Assembly: GCA_013361075.1 (NCBI GenBank) | Contig: JABWAJ010000438.1 | Coordinates: 1-5,059 of the forward strand | From: Saprospiraceae bacterium | GTDB taxonomy: Bacteria; Bacteroidota; Bacteroidia; Chitinophagales; Saprospiraceae | Direction: 5' to 3' | DNA length: 5,059 bases | Shown here: positions 1-5,059 of the stretch, piece after piece | Layout of the letters: the number at the start of each line of letters is the position of its first letter | Numbering within the stretch: position 1 is the first letter of the stretch | The notes under the pieces: model-generated | The model's input: the letters and a program-made list of their open reading frames with translations, nothing else | Databases searched by the model: none | Told to the model about the DNA's origin: nothing | Program-made: the position numbers and the translations under genes

Positions 1-2
1 AA

Positions 3-791
3 GTCTTGACCAAAATAGACTTTTTTGATCTGAACAATAAACAGCGAGGGTCATTTGATGTCAAGACAAATAACCCTTATAAACCGGAAACATATAAGCC
101 TTTTCTATCGGAAGCCTACATGGATGTGAGTAGATCCATAATAGATAAAGGGGCGCATCCGGATTATGACTGGCACAAGAATGTTCGGCAATACGCTACA
201 TGGGTATCCATGGAAGTTAATACAGAATGCGAAACAGTTGCCTTAGGATATTTCCTTCAGGCATTGGGCGAAGACAGAACCTTATTGGGCATTCTGGCTA
301 CTTTTATATTATTGGATAACCGTGGAAAAGAAATTGCCCGTTTTGAAAATATGGAGGACATATTTTTTGGTCAGGGTTTAATGACTTGTGACCAAAAATA
401 TTTCTGCCTTAAGTATGGGGGAGCATTTACAGAAAATTCTGAAATGATGTATAATGAACGATTGCGTATTTATGACATTCAAAAAAAGAAAATTATTTAT
501 GAATGGGAACTGCCCCAGAGTGATCAATTTCAAAGTACTCCACAAGAGAAAAAAGGAGGATGGGTCTGGATTATAAAATCGTCATCTCCTAATGGTGCAG
601 ACCAAGGAAGAGGAGAAATCCCAACTTTTATTGCATTCGACCTTCCTAATCGCCTTATATATACTTCGCCAGAAGATACTCGCTTGCCGTATGTTCGAAG
701 TTTCACCCAGGATGGTTTTGTTATTCAGGATCAGCGAACAAAAGCCTTTGAGCAGATATGGTACAAGGACTGGCAGACGAAAAAGTTTTAA
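3..791 (+). CDS. Hypothetical protein, probably 5'-truncated by the window edge
   Basis: I do not recognise this protein. The frame is open to the left edge. The first possible start is a TTG at 6, with no ribosome-binding site visible in the five bases before it, so the true start may lie outside the window. From that TTG the product is 261 residues, ending in a TAA at 789-791. No signal peptide, membrane segment or catalytic motif is visible in the part seen. The second half has repeated short strand-like stretches ending in charged turns (ATFILLDNRGKEIARF, ERLRIYDIQKKKIIYEWEL, TFIAFDLPNRLIY, GFVIQDQRTKAFEQIWYKDW). These suggest a beta-sheet fold, possibly propeller-like; that is inference from pattern only. 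The DNA is A/T-rich (20 of 60 bases are G/C in 301-360). The M23 gene starts 23 nt downstream on the same strand, so the two may be co-transcribed. Confidence 0.7.
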   Translation, partial: VLTKIDFFDLNNKQRGSFDVKTNNPYKPETYKPFLSEAYMDVSRSIIDKGAHPDYDWHKNVRQYATWVSMEVNTECETVALGYFLQALGEDRTLLGILATFILLDNRGKEIARFENMEDIFFGQGLMTCDQKYFCLKYGGAFTENSEMMYNERLRIYDIQKKKIIYEWELPQSDQFQSTPQEKKGGWVWIIKSSSPNGADQGRGEIPTFIAFDLPNRLIYTSPEDTRLPYVRSFTQDGFVIQDQRTKAFEQIWYKDWQTKKF

Positions 792-814
792 TCACTTCAA
801 AAATCCTTTTTTAA

Positions 815-2986
815 ATGAGAAAGCAATTTACTTTGGGCATAGTACTTCTGCTACTATGTGGGACTATAATAGCCCAAAATTCAATTATGTATCGTCAATG
901 TAATGAATGTAGCAATACTGGCCTGGATGCCAATGACGATACTCAAACCTTTACTTACGGCGCATCAACGGACTATTTGGTTGAATTGGTCGCTGACGAT
1001 TATGGCCCCCGGCAGAATGGTACCGATATTTATGACTGGCATGGTGGAATAGATTACAATAGTGCAAATCAAAGTGCAGATATGGGCGACCTGATCCTGG
1101 CCATACATGGAGGAACAATTGAGGGAACATTGGTTCAAAATTATAAGCGGCTTATTGTGCAGACTACAAATGGGGTTCAAAACTTTGGTTATGGACACTT
1201 TTTTGTTACCGGAGGAGGTAACAATACCCTGCCAGATAGAAGTGGGGGTTGCTGGTTAATGCTCATGACTAATGGGTCTCGCTGTATTGTAACAGTTATC
1301 AATGGAACGGTCACAGCCAAAGGCCCTTTACCAGGAAGTGTCATATTTAACGGACAAACCTATACTGTAAGCAATACTATTGCCCAAGGGGAGCCAATAG
1401 GACCCACAGGTTATTCAGGGCTAACGGGCGGTGCTCATTTGCATTTGTTTTCAGAACCGGACAATGAAACCAGTGTGGCTGATAACGACACAAAAAACCC
1501 GCTACAGTATGTAGACTACACGGCTGCTACCTATGACATTCAACTACGCAAAGTAACTAACTATAACAATAATATTACAGAATCATGGAATGGCACCTCC
1601 TATCCTGGTTCCATTGCTTCTCCCATAGTGGTTCGACCTGTCATGGAAAATGAAGACAATAATGCTAATCGTTACAATACCTTAAATGACATAAACCGCG
1701 TTGAACTTTTGATAAAAAAGCAATACGAGAGCACCTACAAGCTTATTAAAGGTATTACTCATGAAAGCGATATTAGAGTAGGAGGGCGAATAGGGGAAAC
1801 AATTTTACCCGACTATATGTACGATGGCGCTCTACCTGAGATTGGCGACTTAACCCGGCAGGGCATTCGTCCATTTGCTTATGCAACTTTTGGTGCTCAC
1901 CGTTACGACGACTATTATTTTCCCAACTTCACTCCCCGTCTTCATCAGGACACAGATTTGCCACCTGGTACCCTTTCCTACTGCCCCATGAGCAGCCGCT
2001 ACAACGACGGGCGCTACCAACTCAAAGCGCGCATCACGGATGTACGCAACAACGCAACGGATGGCCCTGTTCAGGAGTTCGTCATTGACAACTACAAACC
2101 TTTTATTCAGGAAGTAAAAGTGAACCTGCCGAATGTGACCGAGCCTTTTTATCAGCGTTATTGGGTATGCAATGACAATACTGACTGCAAGGGTATGTAC
2201 CTGACCACGCCGGGAGCGACCAACAATGAAGTAGCGCTGGCTCAAATCCGAAATGGTATCTGGATCAACGTAACTGCCAGCGAGCCGTTAGCCAACCTGA
2301 CACTCGACATAGCCGACAGTAATATTCAGGATGTACAGGCCTATGAATCTTTTGAAGACGGGCGCAAATGGCAGTTTGTGATCAACAGCCAGCAAATGTC
2401 AACCATTCTGGGCAAACAATCCATAGAATTTCTCTTCTACGGCTACGATTGGAATAATCCGGCTAACCACCTGATCAATCTTAAAACTGCCGACGGCGCA
2501 CAAACCTGCGTCAAAATTCCGAAACGGGAAGATGCCGATAGCTGGGAGCAGGACCGCACAACCGGGCCGGATGAATTGCATTTTTTCAATCCAAAATGTG
2601 GCCAACACGGCCGGTCATCTGTGACCGAAGAAGAACCCGTAGTGGTCATCATCCCCGATGAGAGTTGTTTCAACTATGGCCAGGGCATTACACGGGAGGT
2701 GACAGCAGCATCCAATGAATCCGCATCTGATGGTGCGATTACCCTCCATGTGGAAGGCGGCATCGAACCCTACCGCTATGAATGGTGGAATGGAAATACG
2801 ACCAATCAGGCAACAGGGTTGGCGCCTGGAAATTACTGTGTCAGGGTCTATGATGCACTTTGCTGCGAAACCCAGGTGTGTATTGAGGTTCCGGCCTGTC
2901 AAAAAGCAAAACTATCTGCACAAATAACAAAAACCTGTGAAGGCCAGCAAAACTGCAGAAGAATCCGGGTTAAAGGATTTTGTTGA
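815..2986 (+). CDS. Secreted M23 (LytM-type) metallopeptidase with SprB repeat; N-terminal part of a frameshifted gene
   Basis: This is a predicted exported zinc endopeptidase of the M23 family, which cleaves peptide cross-bridges in peptidoglycan. Residues 1-20 form a signal peptide (MRKQ, then a hydrophobic core, IIA|Q cleavage). The M23 domain spans about 74-235. HGGID gives zinc ligands H76 and D80, YGH gives H128, and AHLHL gives catalytic H208 and zinc ligand H210; KNPLQYV follows as in the family. H128 and H208 are 80 residues apart, against about 30 in typical members, so an extra segment of about 50 residues lies between them. Residues 240-610 form a stalk with Ig-like stretches (YQLKARITDVRNNATDGPV) and many cysteines (e.g. 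C452/C458). Residues 620-695 are a SprB-type repeat (SDGAITLHVEGGIEPYRYEW, GLAPGNYCVRVYD). The start is the ATG at 815; the sequence before it is A/T-rich without a Shine-Dalgarno site, usual in Bacteroidota. The TGA at 2984-2986 cuts the protein at 723 residues, before the sorting domain found in the next frame. The family call is firm; the substrate is inferred. Confidence 0.88.
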   Translation: MRKQFTLGIVLLLLCGTIIAQNSIMYRQCNECSNTGLDANDDTQTFTYGASTDYLVELVADDYGPRQNGTDIYDWHGGIDYNSANQSADMGDLILAIHGGTIEGTLVQNYKRLIVQTTNGVQNFGYGHFFVTGGGNNTLPDRSGGCWLMLMTNGSRCIVTVINGTVTAKGPLPGSVIFNGQTYTVSNTIAQGEPIGPTGYSGLTGGAHLHLFSEPDNETSVADNDTKNPLQYVDYTAATYDIQLRKVTNYNNNITESWNGTSYPGSIASPIVVRPVMENEDNNANRYNTLNDINRVELLIKKQYESTYKLIKGITHESDIRVGGRIGETILPDYMYDGALPEIGDLTRQGIRPFAYATFGAHRYDDYYFPNFTPRLHQDTDLPPGTLSYCPMSSRYNDGRYQLKARITDVRNNATDGPVQEFVIDNYKPFIQEVKVNLPNVTEPFYQRYWVCNDNTDCKGMYLTTPGATNNEVALAQIRNGIWINVTASEPLANLTLDIADSNIQDVQAYESFEDGRKWQFVINSQQMSTILGKQSIEFLFYGYDWNNPANHLINLKTADGAQTCVKIPKREDADSWEQDRTTGPDELHFFNPKCGQHGRSSVTEEEPVVVIIPDESCFNYGQGITREVTAASNESASDGAITLHVEGGIEPYRYEWWNGNTTNQATGLAPGNYCVRVYDALCCETQVCIEVPACQKAKLSAQITKTCEGQQNCRRIRVKGFC
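2928..2986 (+). other. Frameshift zone joining the M23 and sorting-domain frames
   Basis: The upstream frame stops at 2984-2986 and the downstream frame has a stop at 2925-2927, so the join must lie between them. A shift of one base forward (one extra base in this sequence, or two missing) restores a single frame. The third frame is closed by a TAA at 2971-2973. Two runs are candidate sites: AAAAA at 2929-2933, giving a join of ITK to PVKASK, and TTTT at 2978-2981, giving VKGF to VDSLN. Upstream-frame residues in the zone (TCEGQQNC then RIRVKG) resemble the start of a second SprB-like unit, which favours the later site, but this is not decisive. Confidence 0.75.
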
Positions 2987-3515
2987 TTCACTGAATGTCG
3001 GTCAAATCTTCAGGCTCATGCAGGATTCAGGGCTAATCAGTATGGAAACTAACCTTTTGCTGCCTCAGGGTTTTATCCCCGGCACTAAGGCCAGGGTTTA
3101 TACCGACAGCATAGGAAGCTTGGGACAACAGAATTTGTCTATTTTCAACAGGACTGCCTGCGATGGCATTAATTGTACCGGATTGGTTTGCCATACGGAC
3201 ATTCCCGGTTCGCTACGGGAAGGTGGACATGACACTGGTAGTGAAGATAGCTCCAACTTTGACTTCCAAATCGCGCCTAATCCATCTACAGGGAATTTTA
3301 TGCTCAAGGTCATCCGGGCAACCTCAAAAAACAGTCATCTTGACCTGCACATCAGGGACGTTACGGGTAGGATCGTTTTACATCGCCAATATGAAACAGT
3401 AAGCACAGGCGATGAACTTACTTTAGAAACTCAAAAACTACCTCCTGGGATGTACATGGTCGTATTGGAGTATTCCAATGGAATGAGACGGGTAGAAAAA
3501 GTGATCAGGATATAA
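2937..3515 (+). pseudogene. C-terminal fragment with T9SS type A sorting domain, the continuation of the M23 protein in the +1 frame
   Basis: This frame opens after a stop at 2925-2927 and runs to a TAA at 3513-3515. The nominal start is a GTG at 2937 (192 residues), with an ATG at 3018 as an alternative. Neither has a ribosome-binding site, and both lie inside or just past the end of the preceding M23 frame, so I read it as the displaced end of that gene. Residues 108-192 match the Por_Secre_tail / TIGR04183 sorting domain: FQIAPNPSTGNFML, then LHIRDVTGRIVLHRQ, then LPPGMYMVVLEYSNG and a basic RRVEKVIRI end. In the family this domain routes a protein through the type IX secretion pore and is removed or attached to the surface. 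Residues 15-107 are a linker with cysteines (C75, C80, C85) that I cannot place. Joined to the upstream frame, the whole protein would be about 899 residues. It could be translated separately, but it has no signal peptide and would then be useless for export. Confidence 0.8.
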
Positions 3516-3698
3516 ATTTCTTCATCAGCGAACGTCGGCTATGCATATTTTTTATACTTACTTGCATTGCTGATCGGTATCCATACTTTTACGTCCTAAA
3601 GGTCACTCCTGACAGGGAGTTTGCAACACAAGAATAACTGGTTTATAGTTTTGCAGACTCCCCCCTCTTTTCAGAGGAACTTTTGCTCCTGATTCATT
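3516..3698. other. Convergent intergenic region, no gene seen
   Basis: This stretch lies between the stop of the plus-strand sorting-domain frame and the stop of the minus-strand DUF4198 gene. I see no open frame of note. It contains the hairpin listed separately at 3615-3662. A second small inverted repeat is CCTCT/AGAGG at 3664-3668 and 3673-3677 with a TTTC loop. An ACTCC at 3605-3609 could pair with the GGAGT at 3616-3620 in competition with the larger hairpin. Confidence 0.7.
3615..3662 (+). terminator. Candidate hairpin terminator between convergent genes
   Basis: GGGAGTTTGCAA at 3615-3626 pairs with TTGCAGACTCCC at 3651-3662. This gives a 12-bp stem with one position (T3621 with G3656) that is a G-U wobble in plus-strand RNA, and a 24-nt loop. 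In minus-strand RNA that position becomes an A-C mismatch, so the structure favours the plus-strand transcript, i.e. the end of the M23 gene. It lies 99 nt after that gene's stop. What follows is CCCCTCTTTTC, not a clean U-run, so a classical intrinsic terminator is not proven. Confidence 0.45.
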
Positions 3699-4499
3699 TT
3701 ACTTCACCCCAAACGTCAAATTACCCCAGACGCTTTGCCAATCGGCTTCTTTAGGATTGGAATGCTCAAACAGATGTACGACACTGATCATATTGTCGCC
3801 TGAAGCTAAAATGAATTCCACCTGCCCCTGAGCATTCGTACGCAGCAAGGTTGTGGTGATTTCCCCAAGCGCAGGTTTCACCCAGTGGCGCACCAACGCA
3901 TTGGCCAGAGGCTGATTACGGAATCGAATCTGAAAACTGAGTTTTTGACCCGAACTTAGGGCATAAGGATTATCAGCTGGCAGGATCTGCAAGTCGAAGC
4001 CTGTTTTTTCAAAAATTACTTTTCCTGCTTTATCGCCAACCTGGACCAATGTAGCAGCTTCCCTCCGGTATAGCTCGCGGGATCGTTCCTTCAATAGGCC
4101 GTGTTGTTTGCGAAATTCCAGGGCTGCGTCAAGGCCGTCTTCCACGAGGTAGTCGTTGAATTTTTCGCCCTCCATTTCGTGGTATTTGTTGTTGGAAGCG
4201 AAAGCGAGCAGATGGGTTCCTGCTTTCGGAAACTGCAAAAAGAGGCTGTCGAAGCCGCTTTTTTGCACGAGGGCGAGGCAATCCGTTTCTTTTTTACCGA
4301 GTAAAAATTTGAAAGCCACTGCACGATTGGCAGCGCCCCCCCAGGGTTCGCCGGCAAATCCCTCCCCTACCCTGAACCGGATTTGAACCGGCTGGTTTTC
4401 CCGAGCAAAAAAAGTGGCCGGTTGCAGCCAGAATTCGTGGGCAAACAATGCGGTTGCCGCTAATACAAACAAAGTTGAAATGATCAATAACTGCTTCAT
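3699..4499 (-). CDS. DUF4198 domain protein (NikM-like, periplasmic, putative metal-binding)
   Basis: This 266-residue exported protein belongs to the DUF4198 / COG5266 family, annotated as periplasmic components linked to cobalt/nickel uptake; its exact role here is unknown. I chose the ATG at 4499 (MKQLLIIS) over one at 4526 because it directly begins a standard signal peptide (residues 1-20, ending TALFA). Cleavage after A20 would give a mature protein starting HEFWLQP, the family's usual N-terminal motif. Other family features are FRVGEGFAGEPW (about 42-53), THLLAFASNNKYHEM (95-109), the FNDYLVEDGLD stretch (114-124), LYRREAATLVQVGD (143-156), LQILPADNPYALSSGQKL (170-187) and the C-terminal RTNAQGQVEFILASGDNMIS (220-239) followed by VVHLFEH. 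The TAA is at 3699-3701. It lies downstream of the PorP/SprF gene on the same strand but across a 106-nt gap with a strong inverted repeat, so separate transcription is likely. No TonB receptor or transporter permease is visible beside it. Confidence 0.85.
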   Translation of the reverse strand: MKQLLIISTLFVLAATALFAHEFWLQPATFFARENQPVQIRFRVGEGFAGEPWGGAANRAVAFKFLLGKKETDCLALVQKSGFDSLFLQFPKAGTHLLAFASNNKYHEMEGEKFNDYLVEDGLDAALEFRKQHGLLKERSRELYRREAATLVQVGDKAGKVIFEKTGFDLQILPADNPYALSSGQKLSFQIRFRNQPLANALVRHWVKPALGEITTTLLRTNAQGQVEFILASGDNMISVVHLFEHSNPKEADWQSVWGNLTFGVK

Positions 4500-4531
4500 G
4501 TTTTTAATCTTTACGATGTACATCAATCTTA
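4500..4531 (-). promoter_or_regulatory. Weak candidate Bacteroidota promoter and leader for the DUF4198 gene
   Basis: On the minus strand, TAAGATTG (plus 4524-4531) matches the Bacteroidota -7 consensus TAnnTTTG with one mismatch. A TTG (plus 4549-4551, in the loop of the inverted repeat) lies 17 nt upstream, within the range described for this phylum. Transcription would begin near 4517, leaving a leader of about 18 nt before the ATG. A perfect 10-bp palindrome, GATGTACATC, sits at 4515-4524. The A/T-rich context makes chance matches likely. Confidence 0.3.
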
Positions 4532-4566
4532 GCGCATGTTGGGGAATTCAAATCCCCAACATGCGC
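4532..4566. repeat. Perfect 14-bp inverted repeat (hairpin) between PorP/SprF and DUF4198 genes
   Basis: GCGCATGTTGGGGA at 4532-4545 is the exact reverse complement of 4553-4566, with a 7-nt loop ATTCAAA. Beyond a 3-nt bulge (4529-4531), AATC at 4525-4528 can add four more pairs with GATT at 4567-4570. It lies 39 nt past the PorP/SprF stop and 32 nt before the DUF4198 start. It is very likely to fold in RNA and could terminate the PorP/SprF transcript, although no T-run follows it on the minus strand. As DNA it could equally be a protein-binding operator, because it overlaps the candidate promoter spacer. Confidence 0.8.
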
Positions 4567-4605
4567 GATTAATATATACGACAATAAAGACATTCCGGAT
4601 ACCTA

Positions 4606-5059
4606 TTACTTCCACGAATACACCAGATTAATTTCCGCAGCTGCCACAAACGAATTGACCAGCGAATGCCTCAAAGGAATATCCAACCCAAACCCCGCTT
4701 TAAACTGGCCGAAATTTAACCGGCTTTGTTCACCAAAAAACAGCCCCGCTTCTGCGTGCAGGGTGACGCCTAATTGTTCGCCAAAGCCAACATTGACGCC
4801 TGTGCCGGCCCACACCAGCTCGCTGATCTGGCAGCGGGCGTTGAGGTCAAGATTGAGCGGTGCACCAGGCACGTATTTCACCCAAAGTGAAGGTTCAATA
4901 AAAGACGTTTCGTTGCCAATCCAGGCGGCATCTAAATACCCGCCCAAAACGGCATAAAGGTGTGGCACCCGCCGAATGGCCAAAGGGGGATCCTCTGCAA
5001 ACCGGGTTTCAAAACCAAATGTTTGTGGTGCCGAAATGCCTGCGTAATACCGATTTTCA
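4606..5059 (-). CDS. PorP/SprF-family type IX secretion outer-membrane protein, C-terminal part
   Basis: The frame runs from the right edge of the window to a TAA at 4606-4608, giving 150 visible residues. The 5' end is outside, so no start should be assigned inside; a TTG at 4983 lies within conserved sequence and is not the start. The visible protein begins ENRYYAGISAPQTFGFETRF and continues RRVPHLYAVLGGYLD, then IEPSLWVKYVPGAPLNLDLN, then VWAGTGVNVGFGEQLGVTL, and ends AAAEINLVYSWK. This is the signature of the PorP/SprF family (TIGR03519): alternating beta-strands of an outer-membrane barrel, the PS-x-W-x-KY block and the NLDLNA block. Founding members are needed for T9SS secretion and for SprB-dependent gliding; many genomes carry numerous paralogues next to surface adhesins, and which kind this is cannot be told here. 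It could bind the DUF4198 product or a surface protein encoded upstream, but that is speculation. Confidence 0.82.
   Translation of the reverse strand, partial: ENRYYAGISAPQTFGFETRFAEDPPLAIRRVPHLYAVLGGYLDAAWIGNETSFIEPSLWVKYVPGAPLNLDLNARCQISELVWAGTGVNVGFGEQLGVTLHAEAGLFFGEQSRLNFGQFKAGFGLDIPLRHSLVNSFVAAAEINLVYSWK

Noticed and set aside
828..836. TACTTTGG as a Bacteroidota -7 promoter element
   Set aside because: It lies inside the M23 coding start and is one T short of the TAnnTTTG pattern.
592..903. Open frame of 103 codons on the plus strand spanning the gap between the first two genes
   Set aside because: It overlaps the end of the first gene and the signal peptide region of the M23 gene in another frame and has no recognisable features; its composition fits a shadow frame.
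1850..2245. Minus-strand open frame of 131 codons opposite the M23 stalk
   Set aside because: It lies wholly opposite a well-supported coding region and falls in its G/C-richer part, where chance antisense frames are longer; there is no domain or start signal.
2981..2987. Release-factor-2-style frameshift at the TGT TGA T sequence
   Set aside because: The prfB signal needs CUU before UGA C and an upstream SD-like element. Here the codon before the stop is TGT and slipping it to GTT would mispair; only the TTTT one codon earlier remains a possible slip site.
4101..4386. Plus-strand frames opposite the DUF4198 gene
   Set aside because: They are antisense to a clear family member and show no domain signature.
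4500..4526. Earlier ATG at 4526 as the start of the DUF4198 protein
   Set aside because: It would add nine residues (MMYIVKIKN) ahead of a standard signal peptide beginning MKQLL; the ATG at 4499 gives the better signal peptide, and the upstream ATG overlaps the candidate promoter.
4655..4957. Plus-strand frame of 100 codons opposite the PorP/SprF gene
   Set aside because: It is proline/serine-rich low-quality protein antisense to conserved barrel sequence.
1..5059. CRISPR arrays, tRNA/rRNA genes, insertion sequences or retroelements
   Set aside because: I found no regularly spaced repeats, no cloverleaf-like sequence with a conserved TTC loop, no rRNA motifs, and no transposase or reverse-transcriptase motifs in any frame.

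Overview
The window looks like a chromosomal piece from a Bacteroidota bacterium, probably of the Saprospiraceae/Lewinella type; the family placement is inference. The markers are a SprB-type repeat, a type IX secretion (T9SS) C-terminal sorting domain with a PNPSTG-like motif, a PorP/SprF-family outer-membrane protein, and A/T-rich start regions without Shine-Dalgarno sequences.

Layout. Plus strand: (1) the 3' part, or all, of an unrecognised gene (3-791) whose frame is open to the left edge; (2) 23 nt later, a large secreted M23 (LytM-type) metallopeptidase gene starting at 815. Its frame stops at 2986, and the adjoining +1 frame (2937-3515) carries the T9SS sorting domain. The two pieces read as one gene of about 899 codons broken by a single frameshift between about 2928 and 2983. 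(3) A gene-free convergent region (3516-3698) holds a 12-bp hairpin. Minus strand: (4) a DUF4198 (NikM-like, COG5266) periplasmic protein, 3699-4499; (5) a 106-nt gap (4500-4605) with a perfect 14-bp inverted repeat; (6) the C-terminal part of a PorP/SprF-family protein, 4606 to the right edge, 5' end outside the window.

How the genes relate. The M23 protein has a signal peptide, an intact HxxxD / YGH / HxH active-site set, a long stalk, one SprB repeat and a sorting tail. It would be a cell-surface or released peptidoglycan hydrolase exported through T9SS if the two frames are joined. If the frameshift is real and not bypassed, the product loses its sorting tail and would probably stay in the periplasm. 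The PorP/SprF protein belongs to a T9SS/gliding-associated family, but it is on the opposite strand and separated by DUF4198, so a direct link to the peptidase is only suggestive. The DUF4198 protein is predicted to start with His once its signal peptide is removed, which fits metal binding.

I saw no mobile element, CRISPR array, tRNA or rRNA. No wholly new system is evident. The most notable points are the frameshift that detaches the sorting tail, an insertion of about 50 residues inside the M23 domain, a GC shift inside the same gene, and the strong inverted repeat upstream of the DUF4198 gene.
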